A model generated the notes under the pieces. It searched no databases. It was not told the DNA's origin and saw only the letters and a list, made by a program, of their open reading frames with translations. Source: Massariosphaeria phaeospora (taxonomy: Eukaryota > Ascomycota > Dothideomycetes > Pleosporales). Taken from it: a DNA stretch of 64,000 bases. Both the position numbers and the translations under genes were made by a program. This document shows, piece after piece, positions 34,137-45,164 of the stretch; within the stretch, counting starts at the first letter, position 1, and every line of letters starts with the position of its first letter. The stretch lies in assembly GCA_011032825.1 (NCBI GenBank), contig JAADJZ010000007.1, forward strand, positions 372,001 through 436,000, read 5' to 3'.

Positions 34137-35156
34137 GATTTTGTCTTTGGTGGTAATTGTCTTGGAGAAGTGAGCAGCGGGAAGATCGGGGTTTTTTGAG
34201 CATATCTCACCCCATCAGTATTTATCTTATCAGCCATCGTAGAGCAAGATACACTTGACTACTAGGTTGGAAATAGTGCGAATATCTCGGAAGCCAGTAT
34301 CGTGAAAATGTCCGTTCTGAAGGGTGCACTTTGGCTACGAGGAAGAAGCTTCTACCATATAATCTACAATGACTGATGATGCGAGCAGCGACAATGGCGT
34401 TGAGCCTCACCGGACGGAGGCACAATGGATGGCTGGAACTCAATGTGTCAGTTGGCCACTGATTGTGATTACTTCTGCTGGACACAACTGCACCTTGAGT
34501 GTCGCATTCGGTAGCCCCAACAGCCCAGGATAGCGATACAAAGGTACGAGACTTATTGGTGTGCCCAGCTGCCGGAGGTCGTGTCATCTAACATGCCTGT
34601 CATAAGATCAGATGATTTTACTCAAGGTGTACATAGGAAACAGGTTGAACTCTGTTGCATCAATGAGCCTACCGAGGACGCTACACTGCCACTTAATTTG
34701 ATGCGGAGTGGTCACTCGATTACACACTGCGGGAATCACAGTCTCAAGAACCCGTTTGTGATCGAGACCACAACCCCTCTTTCCTGTACTCGCGAACACG
34801 AATTCTGGTATACAGCATAACCCACATGAGCTGTGTCCCGGCCGGATCTAGGATGATGGAGCAAGGCGATTCGAATGCGTTAGCGGAGTTCGCCGCAATG
34901 TTAAATATAGATATTGGCTACCGTATGTAAGATCGTCGCTTGTTACTGTAAGCTCTTGACACAGGTCCTTCGTGACTTTGACCGATCTTCAAGACCGTAT
35001 ATGACATTGTACGACCCTAGCCTTAAGTATCCGTTCAAACTAGAAATGACATTGAAAAAAGCTATGGAGGAGCGTGTGGAGCATAACTCACAAAGCATTC
35101 CCGTTTTGTCCCCTTGGTTCCCGGGACCCAGCTCTAAGTGTGTTTACCCCCGTAAA
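34137..35156. other. Divergent region of two accessory genes
   Basis: 1,020 bp between the AAA+ pseudogene and the DUF7708-type gene. Open frames here (for example minus 34,222-34,587) show no family pattern. The frame of the right-hand gene is open back to 34,914, but that part does not look conserved. Confidence 0.4.
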
Positions 35157-36886
35157 ATGAGCACACCACTGATCTCGGGTAGCAGTCTCTTCTCAGCGTA
35201 TCCGATCCTTCAAAGTCACATCGATTTTTTTGGACAAAAACTGTCAAACGCCAGCTCCGGGGTGAAGAGCGAAATCCTGCGCATCGTCAATACTGGCGGA
35301 TCTAGAGTTCAAGGCGGTACGTTCGAAAAAGCCACTACGACAGATGATATTCTCAACCGACTTGGTTCAATGCCTTTGGAGCATCTTTCCAGCTACGTCG
35401 AATCTGAGATAGGTCATCTGCAAAGTTCGATGTCGAACCTGCAGCAGAGACGTTCCAGGGGTGTGCACAAAGCATCAATGAAAGCACAAAAATTCGTTAC
35501 GGAGTTCGACCGCTTCCTTAAAGCGTACTCAGGGGTCGTCAACATCGTATCCTCGGTTGATGCGCAGTATGGGAGCGTTGCCTCCGCGACGTTGACTCTG
35601 CTGTTCTCGGTGAGCTGGCTGATGCATCTAAAAGGAGCTGCTCACTAACTCAGTATAGACTGTGAAAATGAAGACGAAAGAGGAAGACGCGATTGTGTCT
35701 GCCCTTCAGCAGATTTCTGATCGATTGCCCGACTTGAAGACATATCAGAAAATATACCCTGATCCAGACTTGAGGTCCATGCTAGCAGATGGCTACAAAG
35801 ACGTGATACTTCTGGCTAGGCAAGCTATCTTGTATTTCGAGGAAACATCAATCTGTCAGTGGCTCGAAGCATCTTCAGAAGCGCTTCTGATAATCCTGCC
35901 ACTAATCCAAGAACAGGTCGCTCTTTACGTAGCATGGGAAAGCCTCTCCACTTTGAAACTATGGAGCAGAGCATGAGAGATAACCTTAATCGAATTAGAC
36001 TTAAGTGCGAAGCACTACTCGCGCAACGGGTGGACGGTCTTGTGAAGGACCTTGAAGGTAGCTCAAGAATAGCAAACCCAACGGAACAAAGGCTCATAAT
36101 CCCAAAGTGTTGTAGAAGAGACATGATAGTGAGCTGGTAAAGAAATTGCGTAAACCCCTGCAGCTTGAGGAATACCGATCGAATGGAGGAAGAAGGGAAG
36201 ATATTATATTGTATCGAAGAGGTCTAGCCGCAGCTTTTGACAGTGATCGGCATCGGGAGAAATTACGAGTCGAAGACTTCCTGGCTACGTCTGCAGGTAA
36301 CGATTGGAACGGTGACGGATCTAAGGTACTCGTGCTCTGCGGCCGGAACGAAGCTGCAAAAGGGTCCTCCTGCGTGGACTCATGGCTGTCGCCAGTGGCC
36401 ATTGACATTGTCTTAGACCTTCTAGGTAAGCGAAAAAGGGCCGCCTTCGAGCTGTGTAGCAGCTCCAGCACATTGGAAGAGGTTTTAGGTCGTGTCATTC
36501 TTCAGCTGTTGGAAGTAAATCCTATGGTCTTGAGGGACCAGGAAGATTGGTCCAAGATAGACGAATGCATCTCGCGGAAAGGACCTGAGAGAGAGGAAGA
36601 CTTGCTTGCAGCTCTGCTTCGCATAATCGACTTGCAGCATGAGCCTGTCTACATCGTCCTGAACAGGCCGGAGCTCAGTGAGGACGACAGCGCCACGCAT
36701 TTCATCAAAGCAATGCTGCGTCTGGCCAGAAAATCGAGCGCGGTGCTGAAAGTCATGATAGTAGTAAGAGCGGAATTGTGGACGTACGCGGTAAATGCAC
36801 CTGCTTTCAAGCTTCGTGGCAGCGATCCCGATGTATGCCGGATATTCCTTCGCGATCAAAGACGGAAGCCACGCCAAGGAGTTTGA
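35157..36886 (+). pseudogene. NACHT-like fungal protein (DUF7708-type N-term), frame broken
   Basis: Resembles the fungal family with an N-terminal helical DUF7708 domain followed by a NACHT-like module, related to STAND/NLR-type proteins. Clean pieces are 35,157-35,609, 35,659-35,854 (49 bp intron between) and 35,917 on (62 bp intron), giving the helical domain (E-F-D-R-F-L-K-A-Y-S, then Y-F-E-E-T-S). Near 36,090-36,170 the frame ends at TGG-TAA and coding resumes in another frame (K-K-L-R-K-P-L-Q-L-E-E-Y). The only in-phase fix is a 35 bp intron, shorter than any other here, so a frameshift is likelier. The NTPase part has V-L-V-L-C-G-R-N-E instead of a Walker A P-loop. It ends 83 bp before ELP4, on the same strand. 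Confidence 0.6.
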
Positions 36887-36969
36887 AGAGCACGGCCTTA
36901 GGTATCGATAAGAGCTTGATTTTCTCGGGCGCGTAAATGGAACTCCGTGCGCTGTTGACCACCTGCGCA

Positions 36970-38246
36970 ATGGCTTTCCGCAAACGAAATATCGCGCTCT
37001 CTCGGGGGCCGACAGACTCTACCACCCCCCAGCCTGAGTTCTCACCGAGTGCACCTGCGCCAACACAACTATTTCCCGGCGTCCGCCCTTCACCCATTGA
37101 TGGCCGCCCCACCACTTCCACCGGCACACTCTCCCTCGATGGCATATTGGCCGGCCACGCGGGCCTTCCTCTCGGGCATTCAATAATCATCGAGGAGAGT
37201 GGAACAACCGACTATGCGGGCGCGCTGTTGAGGTTCTATGCCGCGGAGGGAGTGGTGCAAGGCCATAAAGTGCATGTGGTGGGTATGGGTGAGTTCTGGG
37301 GACGGGAACTGCCTGGGATAGCGGAGGCCAAGAACGACAAAAGGAAAGAAGGGAAGGAGAGGGCCGAGAAGATGAAGATTGCGTGGCGATATGAAGGGCT
37401 GGGACAATTTGAGAGTGCGAGAGGTGCGTTGATCTGTATATACACTCTCTATGAAGAATGCACTTTTGTTGGCTTGCGGACTGGTAGACTGACTTAGATT
37501 TATGAATAGGCTCACCAGCTACCAGCAGGACCGCGGCACAGGTGAGCACTGGCGCTTCGGACGAGCCGTCAGTCTTTTGCCATACATTCGACCTGGCGAA
37601 ACGCTTGACACTACCAGTTGGTACAGCGATCAACTACATTCCTCTTCCTCGGACACTCTCAGGCTCGCCCTTTCCACCAATTCTACAGAACATCCAGCAC
37701 CAACTCTCATCGACTCCAGCGCACACCATCCATCGTCTTGTGATGCCTTCTCTTCTATCTCCAGCTTTGTACCCTCCGTTGGCGTCACAGCCAAGCTCAG
37801 TCCTCCAATTTCTGCACGCTCTCAGAGCATTGCTGCGACGATATCCTACACGCCTAACGGCAGTGCTGACCCTGCCGTTGACACTCTATCCGCGCTCAGC
37901 GGGCCTGGTACGCTGGATCGAGATACTGTCGGACGGCGTTTTGGAGCTCTCCCCCTTCCCGCATGACCATATGCAATCGTTGTCGACTTTAGCTGGCACC
38001 ACGAAGGACGAAGAGAGACCGCAGGGTATGCTTGCCGTGCACAAGTTGCCCGTCTTCCACGAAAAGGGCGGGGGAGGTGGTGGAGAGGACCTCGGCGAAG
38101 ATCTCGCGTTCACTCTTTCGAGGAGGAAATTTGTGATTGCAAAGTTCAGTCTACCGCCATTGGAGGGCGACCGGGAGGCGCAGGAGGAAGCGGCGGTGGC
38201 TCATAGTGCGGGAAAGATGCCGAGCAAGAAGGACCTTGAGTTCTGA
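36970..38246 (+). CDS. ELP4: Elongator complex subunit ELP4
   Basis: RecA-like subunit of the Elp4/5/6 hexamer of Elongator, which modifies wobble uridines of tRNA. Exons 36,970-37,423 and 37,510-38,246 (86 bp intron) give 396 residues. Features of the PAXNEB family: an F-P-G-V-R-P-S start, S-T-G-T-L-S-L-D-G-I-L-A-G-H-A-G-L-P-L-G then I-I-I-E-E-S in the P-loop region, W-R-Y near the exon end, F-C-H-T-F-D-L and R-R-K-F-V-I-A-K at the C-terminus. A poly-Gly run (about 350-356) is in an exposed loop. The ATG at 36,970 is preferred to an in-frame non-ATG extension. Only 83 bp separate it from the stop of the upstream accessory gene, so its promoter must be very short or lie within that gene. Confidence 0.9.
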
Positions 38247-38351
38247 GCTAAGACATGAGGATATTGACGGAAGAACTTCGAGCCATGGTTCCCGGACTCA
38301 GTCCTCTTGCGAACCTCTTGTAATCGTAGTAAACTCTGAGGCTGTACGCAC

Positions 38352-38597
38352 TTAGTCATCTTCGCTATCCTTCCCAAGCATGTCTTCCATCTCAATCTGT
38401 TCCCAGCCTCCAGTAGCAGCTCCTGATCCTAGACCTCGCGCGTAATTACGACCGTACACTGCATGTCGAGGATTGAATGAGATGCCTGAGACTCTTGCTC
38501 GAAAACTATCACCGAGGCACGATGAGACTGCGAGGAACGCAACAAAGAGGCAAAGAGGAAAGAACAAGACTAGACTCAAAAGGAGAAGAACGTTCAT
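38352..38597 (-). CDS. Small single-pass membrane protein, unknown
   Basis: 81 residues from an ATG at 38,597. Residues 2-27 form one very hydrophobic helix (L-L-L-L-S-L-V-L-F-F-P-L then L-F-V-A-F-L-A-V), a signal anchor or uncleaved signal peptide. After this comes a compact, non-repetitive tail with N-P-R-H-A-V-Y-G-R-N-Y and G-W-E-Q-I-E-M-E-D-M-L, ending in acidic residues. The tail looks conserved rather than random, but I cannot name a family. It is divergent from SEN34 and convergent with ELP4. Confidence 0.55.
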   Translation of the reverse strand: MNVLLLLSLVLFFPLCLFVAFLAVSSCLGDSFRARVSGISFNPRHAVYGRNYARGLGSGAATGGWEQIEMEDMLGKDSEDD

Positions 38598-39014
38598 CGC
38601 GTCTTGTGTTCGTGTACGCTGAGGAACCTCCCGGGCTTACCTAGAGTACTTCCGAGGGTCCCGAGGTCGAAGCGTGAGCACGTGCTTTATCTAGCCCGGG
38701 CCGACATCTCAGATCTTGCTTAGTCACTAGCGTTTTCTTGACACACAAAACTGCTGAAGTTTCTTTCGAAATGTCTGCACTCACTCGACCCCGTCATGAT
38801 CCCCTACAAGTAGGGTAAGTTCCAAGCCTTTCTTTTCTCTCCGAAACTTACATGATTATCCTAATATTTCAATCTGTCAATCTACTGACTCCTTCGGGAT
38901 CTTGATGACTCGAAATTTGTATTCACACTATGATTCACAACCTACAGTCTCTCTCACTACAAACGACTCACGTTGGCTAAGCTCTTCGCTAATACTATCC
39001 GCGATAGCATCACT
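38598..39014. promoter_or_regulatory. Upstream region of SEN34 with a possible extra exon
   Basis: Contains an ATG frame 38,771-38,814 ending at GTAAGT and an acceptor at 38,947. Splicing them would extend SEN34 by 37 residues in frame. No other element is recognised. Confidence 0.45.
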
Positions 39015-39986
39015 ATGGCTACGGTCGCAGAGCCGTTTCCAATCTCCCACATCGCGGGTCGCTACCTGCTCTTTGATGTCGACGCCATCAGCCATGCGCG
39101 ACGCAACCACAACATCTGCGGCGTCTTGATCGGTACCATTCCGAACCTCTCGCAGCAGAATGTCTTTCTTGGCATCCCTGTCGAGCTCATGCCCGAAGAG
39201 GCGCGGGTTCTGGTAGAACAGAATCACGCCTACATTGTCGATGACGCGGAAGCCCATCGCAAAGGGTTCATGGAAATGAGCCGCGAGGACCGACTGAAGT
39301 ATCTCCAGGATATGGATGAGCAAGGCATTGAGCTGGCGATGAGTGCGAAGAAGAGTGCCGCGGCCAGGTCTGAAAAGGCTTTGAAGGACAAGGGATTGGT
39401 CCGGGCGGAGGTACCAGAGTCGAACTCGCGTGCTATGTCTGAGACGGCCGCATCGCCTGCGTCTACATCAACACCTGACACGACATCAGCGGTCGCCAAC
39501 ACGGACGAGGAGATTTCTCTTTTCGGTCCCACACCGTCGCCGCAAGCGCCTGTCGCACGTTCAGATAAGAAGCCAGAAGCTCACTACATCACCCCTACGA
39601 CATCATATCCTCCGCTATCTCAACCCGTCATTGATAAAACACTTCAGCTCCCCGCCGTCCCTCGAAGCTTCCCTCTGTTCAGATATATGCACTCGCAAGG
39701 CTACTTTTCCATGCCTGGTCTTCGCTTCGGATGTAATTACACCATCTATCCTGGTGATACTCTCCGCTACCATAGTCACTTTCTCGGCACGGGAATGGAC
39801 TGGGATCAAGAATTCGATTTACTGGATATTGTCGGAGGGGGTAGATTGGGTACTGGCGTCAAGAAGGCGTATCTGATTGGAGGCGAGGATACCGGAGTAG
39901 CGGGCAAGAGCAAGCATGGGCAGAACGATAGTTCCGCGGATATATATCCTGTCCGGGCTTTTTCAATCGAATGGGCTGGCATGTGA
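39015..39986 (+). CDS. SEN34: tRNA-splicing endonuclease subunit SEN34
   Basis: One of two catalytic subunits of the Sen2/34/54/15 enzyme; SEN34 cuts the 3' splice site of intron-containing pre-tRNA. 323 residues from M-A-T-V-A-E-P-F-P-I, the usual family start (I-S-H-I-A-G-R-Y-L-L-F-D follows). Residues 130-200 are a Ser/Thr/Pro-rich, disordered linker. The C-terminal nuclease fold is complete: G-C-N-Y-T-I-Y-P-G-D (Tyr), R-Y-H-S-H-F (His) and G-V-K-K-A-Y-L-I (Lys) provide the catalytic triad. A spliced upstream exon (38,771-38,814 joined to 38,948) would give 360 residues; the shorter form matches family length better. Confidence 0.9.
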   Translation: MATVAEPFPISHIAGRYLLFDVDAISHARRNHNICGVLIGTIPNLSQQNVFLGIPVELMPEEARVLVEQNHAYIVDDAEAHRKGFMEMSREDRLKYLQDMDEQGIELAMSAKKSAAARSEKALKDKGLVRAEVPESNSRAMSETAASPASTSTPDTTSAVANTDEEISLFGPTPSPQAPVARSDKKPEAHYITPTTSYPPLSQPVIDKTLQLPAVPRSFPLFRYMHSQGYFSMPGLRFGCNYTIYPGDTLRYHSHFLGTGMDWDQEFDLLDIVGGGRLGTGVKKAYLIGGEDTGVAGKSKHGQNDSSADIYPVRAFSIEWAGM

Positions 39987-40461
39987 GACAACTCGACATC
40001 TCGGAAATGGTGGATTAATTGTACCCTGCAACTTAAGGTTGGGTTTAGGAAGCAGTCCAGGACAGACCTCAGCAACCTAACCTCTGCACCACATCTCATC
40101 TCGCGCGATTATAGTCCAATCATAAAAATGCTCATTAAATAATCTTGTACTTTTATACCCATATGCTTGTATACCATATTGCAGTGATCTTATACCACGA
40201 TAAGCGCACATGTATCGACATTAAAGACAGCGTGGTTCCTAAAAAAGCATCTCGCCCTTAAAAGACAGACGCACTCAATATGAACGGCAGGAATCCCAGT
40301 GACAATCGAGTTGCCAAGATTCGGAGAGCAACGAGTTACGACTGGAGGCAGAATTGATGGACGTAGCCATGTACCCTGATTATATATCATAGCCCCAGTC
40401 TCTCGTAAACATCTCCCATCTCTGCTTCCAGTTCGGTAAGTTCGTTCAAGTGCGCCAATAG
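39987..40461. other. Convergent intergenic region SEN34/F-box gene
   Basis: 475 bp, AT-rich around 40,120-40,260 as expected of 3' ends. No gene. Confidence 0.4.
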
Positions 40462-42801
40462 TCAATCGACCTTGGTTTTCTTGTCCGCCCTTGGATCGAG
40501 TGCCTTTTCTTCTTCGTCAGCCTTCCTCTTCTCTCCCCGTCCATCCTTTGATTGCATGGATGGCCAGAAGCGGTGGGCGGGTAGATTTGAATTATGTGCA
40601 ATCGTGTCGAGTGGGATTTCGGATTTCTCCTCCAGATCAGTGAGTTCTAGATGAGAGAGGGCAAGGTTGAGTTCAGCGTCGTCTTGACGGAAGAAGACAC
40701 GCTTGACGAATTTCTTGCGCGGTCGTTTGCGAGCAATATGTAGGCGGACGTTTGCCGAAGGATAGTAACCTCCCAGAAGCCCGTGGAGCCCATAATCCTT
40801 TTTGTCTGACTCGAGCATTTCCCAGCGTTCATCGTCCAGCAACGTTGTCAAACCCCCACATTTGCCCCAATCGTTGTAGATGTCGCTCGGCACATTCACA
40901 GCTAACTTTTTCAAGTTTTTGAATTGGTGCGCATAGCGCGTCCAAAATCTGCGCCAGCCCGTATACTCACGTTCCATCAGGATAGTCTCGCCCCGTGTAG
41001 GACGTCTAGAGGATCGTCCCCAGCCAGTGACTCCCGGAACATCGACGGGATACTGGATGGTCAGCTCATCGACGAGGTGTGCAATCCCAGTTAGATTGAA
41101 GCGAGCTTGGGTCGGCGCAAGCATTTCCTGACGGTCTTCGCCTTCACCGGAGAAGGTTTTATAGTCGCCGAAGTACAAAGAGCCATCGAGACGTGAACTG
41201 GAACAGGTACCGGAGCGGTCCCCAATAGACAAACGGATTGGAATGTTTAAAGAACGCAAAAGCTCAATCATTGTCTTGATCCCAGACATGACATCTGCTT
41301 TTGGGAGGAAAGTGCGGGTCGATTCCAGATTTGCGGGAAACACATCGCACATCAAAGTGTCCCATGTTAAAATTGGCTTCCAGTCACACTGTTCGGTTAA
41401 CCAGCGTACAGCTTCCCGGATCTCCTTCTTTGGGACAGTTTCCACTGGTTGTTGCTGATTCTGGTGCAGGCGGAGGTCAAATCCTCGGCGCTGGGTGACA
41501 TTGACCAAGTGATAGGGTAGCAACAGCATATCCTTAAGCGTGTTGATGGGCCTGAACGTGATTTTCGGAAATTTACGAGTGATGGTGCGTAGATTCAAGA
41601 GCAGGTCTTGGAACGACGCACTGACCCCTTGAACGACATCACTCCCGAGTTTCATGTGGTCCCGCTCGCAACTGTCGTATGTCTTGTCGTCAAAAGCTTC
41701 TTCCTCATCTCGGTGATGATGTCCCTGGGTGATGCGGTACGGAATCGGACCGATAACCTCTCGGTCTGGGCGATCTACCATCCACGAATATATTCCCGTT
41801 TCGACGTCCGTAAGGTTAGGCCACGTTGTTGCGTCAGTGGAGAACAGCGACCGATAAGGCGCATAGTCGTGCACTCTCAGTTTCGAGAGTGTTGCTGGGC
41901 AGTTCTTGACAATCCCATCGACAAGGCAGCATACTCGCTGGTGTACTAGAGACTTTCATTAGCCTTGGCCACAACATTGGCAATGCGAGCTTTTACCTTC
42001 CCACTCATTCCACGTATGGAAACCTGAATACTTGTCGCGAATGGACAGAGTCTTGAGCTGGGCACAGAGCGGAAAGATCATGTTCGCTATTGAACCACCA
42101 TCTCTACGGCGGGATAATCGGAACCCCTGCTTGAACCGGTAGTCGTTGTACGAATAGCTGTACTCGATGCGCGAATGAGCAGCATAGTCGGCCCAATTGG
42201 AGACCTCAAGCTCCTCTAGTCGACCGAACAACCCAGGGCAAGCGTCTGCTAGCTGTTTCCACGTCCAGGTTTCTTCGGGGGTCCACACAAAGTCCTTGAT
42301 TGCTGAAATATCTAGGCTAGTCAAGGCTGGCAGGTTCTGTTCGATCCATTGAAAGTCAGCAACGCTGCACCAGTGAGACATGGCCAGTTTCTGAACATAT
42401 CCCCGATTGGAGTCGTTGATGCAGCCCTGGAAATTCTGCCATCGCTGCTGGCCTAACGCTCTGTATTTCCAGTCCTGGAGCCGTATTTCCCGGACATCAT
42501 GCAGCTGTATCGGGTACTTGTAAAGGAGCTCATCGACTACTTGGGAGTGCGACATTCCCCGGCAAAGGCGTTTGAGAGACCAGGCTGCATCGCGATCCAG
42601 GTAGTCGGTGACGCACTTGAATATGTCGACAGGCAGCTTCAGGAATGCGGACTTTTTTGCCTCAGCCTCGCTCGCGGCTTTGCTGGCACTGACAGATACG
42701 GGGCTGCACTCCCGGCTATCGTTTGTGCTTGTCGATGACATGACCGAGGCCGCGACGTAGCACTGCAGTGCACTCAGGATGTCCTGTTCCAGTATACTCA
42801 T
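40462..42801 (-). CDS. F-box protein, 762 residues, target unknown
   Basis: Two minus-strand exons, 42,801-41,997 and 41,945-40,462, with a 51 bp intron; the join restores W-E-V-H-Q-R-V-C-C. Residues about 52-95 (F-L-K-L-P-V-D-I-F-K-C-V-T-D-Y-L, then W-S-L-K-R-L-C-R) form an F-box, which would bind Skp1 in an SCF ubiquitin ligase. The long remainder is irregular, with leucine/tryptophan spacing suggestive of degenerate LRR-like repeats (A-L-T-S-L-D-I-S, L-E-E-L-E-V-S-N-W, L-K-K-L-A-V-N-V). The C-terminal 30 residues are Lys/Glu-rich, K-K-T-K-V-D last, possibly a nuclear signal. Substrate cannot be inferred. Large, variable F-box genes are common in filamentous ascomycetes. Confidence 0.82.
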
Positions 42802-43313
42802 TGGAGCGGTCGTGGAGTCTTGGAAGGAGCCCGGAATGGTTTGACAGAAGGGTGTGAAATATCAGCTGGCTTTTAAGTTGTTGCCCTACGAGAAGAGAGC
42901 GAGCAATTGTTCCAATAAGCCTAGCCAGAAGCTACGGGAGGAAGCCAGCACATTGAGATATGGGCGCAGGTGAGTGCGGGCAAGTGAGTGAGGCGGCAGG
43001 GTCGTGACGAGACAGCTCGTCCGCGGGATAGATCGACACAGCTCCGGGCCTCGGCAAATGGTTATTCCGTCCCGGAGCTGCTTTTAGATGTGTGGACTTC
43101 TTTCAGAAATTATAACAAGACACCCACTTCTCGCATCTGCTTTCTCGTGCCCGATCTACGGCACTCTTTGTCGCACAGCTGTTTATCTCACCAGCACTCT
43201 ACGTGCACCAACCTTGAAAGCCAGAGTTTCCAGCACGGGCGCATAGCTTCAAACGGTACGCGAACTCACCCGCCCGCAGGAATGAAAGTATACTAAACCC
43301 CACAGAACACACC
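42802..43313. promoter_or_regulatory. Divergent upstream region of F-box gene and RPB8
   Basis: 512 bp between diverging starts. Pyrimidine-rich leader before RPB8. No specific site. Confidence 0.4.
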
Positions 43314-43793
43314 ATGGCGGACGCCCAGCTCTTCGAAGAAACGTTCAACGTGACCTCCATCAACAGCGAAAAGTACGACCGCGTCTCGCGCATCTCGGGC
43401 ACCTCCACCGACTCTACAGTGAGCATGACGCTCGATATAAACCACGAACTATTCGACGTCAAGGTCGGCGACAACATCAACATGGTGCTGGCGACGACGC
43501 TGAACCTCGATGGGAGCAAGAACGACGAGAAGGGGTGGAGAGAGGCTGGGAAGGGCGGCGAGGCGACGCTTGCAGACATGTTTGACTACGTGTGCTATGG
43601 GAAGAACTATCGATTCGTGGATGGCGAGGGCGATACTGTGTAAGTTTCTGTTACTATGGGTCGCTCTGATGCTGACGTCGTGTACAGGAAGTTTTATGCT
43701 TCGTTTGGCGGACTGTTGCTCTTCCTGGAGGGACCCTACAAGAAGCTCACGTCGCTCAAGATCGAATACGTATACATGCTACTCAAGAAATGA
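43314..43793 (+). CDS. RPB8: RNA polymerase I/II/III shared subunit RPB8 (RPABC3)
   Basis: Small OB-fold subunit shared by the three nuclear RNA polymerases. Exons 43,314-43,639 and 43,688-43,793 (48 bp intron) give 143 residues, close to the family length. Typical blocks are F-E-E-T-F-N-V and Y-D-R-V-S-R-I near the start, D-Y-V-C-Y-G-K-N-Y-R-F before the intron, and S-F-G-G-L-L-L then G-P-Y-K-K-L after it. The second exon encodes the conserved C-terminal strand ending V-Y-M-L-L-K-K. Confidence 0.95.
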
Positions 43794-43903
43794 GAAGCAA
43801 TTCAAGCAACCACAATGGAACACGCAAACAATGTATGGGCGGCGTTTTGGGGATCGATGTGGTATCATCTAGTCTGTTTTCCGGATACCCAAGAATGGCG
43901 TCC

Positions 43904-44895
43904 TCATAGAGTAGGAAATTCGAGTTTTCGATGTAGCCGCGACACTATCTCAATATAGTCCTTCTCGTTCTCGGCCGTCAGTATACCATGTCGGACGAAG
44001 AAATCTAAGACTACTAGCGCGCAGTTTGGCTTGAACTCTCCTCTCGCCATAGCTCGTTGTACCTCGTCCACGCTCCACAAGTAGAACTCTTCCACCTCAT
44101 CATCCCCGGGCTTTGGTGTAACGTCTGCTGGGAGCTCGAGATCATAAACGTACTGGCACTCTGGCTGCAGCAGTCTCGTCTCACCTCCTGCCTTCTCGCT
44201 GCGGACGTGAAAGTACGTGACCGACCCGCACGCCTTTGCCTTGCTTCTGACCAGCTCTTCTGCTAACGAGGCCTCTTCTCCACATTCTCGAACCAAACTC
44301 TCGAACTGGCCTTCTCCAGATGCTATCCCTCCTGCCACTGCGTTGTCCAGCAACCCACCATATGTTTGTTTCGTCCTGGCGCGCCTCGGCGTCCATATCT
44401 TGAGCCCCCCCTCCTTCGTCCGTACAAAGGCCGTCAAATGCACACCATAAGTGACGACTCCCAGCAGCGGGCTTGCGCTCCTCTCGACATTGAATAGCAA
44501 CTCCTTGTTCTTGCCGTACACAGGATATAGCTCATTCCTCCATTTATCTAGCACCTTGAAGTGGCCTGTCTGCCGTACAGCAATCAGAGTCCTCATTACA
44601 GCTTGCGAGCGCTCTGCGGCATTGCTACCGCCGTTGAGCGTCAACGTCCGTTCGTCGTCGTCAAGAGTCCAGTTGGGCGTGTTTCGAAACACTTCCGCTA
44701 CTGAGGGTAACATATATCCCACCGCGTAGTCATGGTCTTGCACGCGTAGTTCGAAGTATGTAGATATGCTGGCGACATATAATGGCGGATCGACTTGGTA
44801 ATAGGGGAATCTGTGGATGTAAGCGGGTTGATAGAGACTCGAAGAATATCCTACGCATCGCACTCGTCCACCAGGTCAAGGTTTGAAAAAGACAT
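43904..44895 (-). CDS. Nudix hydrolase with DUF4743 N-terminus
   Basis: Belongs to the thiamine-pyrophosphokinase-related Nudix group (budding-yeast YJR142W type); yeast members are reported to act on oxidised thiamine diphosphates (family knowledge). Minus-strand exons 44,895-44,855 and 44,810-43,904 with a 44 bp intron give 315 residues. The short first exon supplies M-S-F-S-N-L-D-L-V-D-E-C-D, the normal start; the join makes A-F-P-Y-Y. The Nudix box G-G-I-A-S-G-E with R-E-C-G-E-E-A-S-L is present, with Ser replacing the usual Gly near its end, a variant common in this subgroup. Probably soluble. Confidence 0.9.
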
Positions 44896-45164
44896 CCTGT
44901 TACATCAAGGTTCTTTGCGAGTGTGAAAACAAAGAGAGGGCGTTGGCGGCGCGGTTGCTGCAGTCATCATCTGCCCTTATCGATAGAGATAAGTGGGGGC
45001 AAGAGCGGGGGCGGGTACCGCCCTGGCATAAGTCGTTTCCAATGCGCATCTACGCCTACCCTCTTACAAACCTCACATACAATACCTACTATGTTAGGCG
45101 ACCTCACCCACCTACCTAAGGCCAACACTTGAATCATCTCCCGAAAGACTTAGTGGATCGAGCC

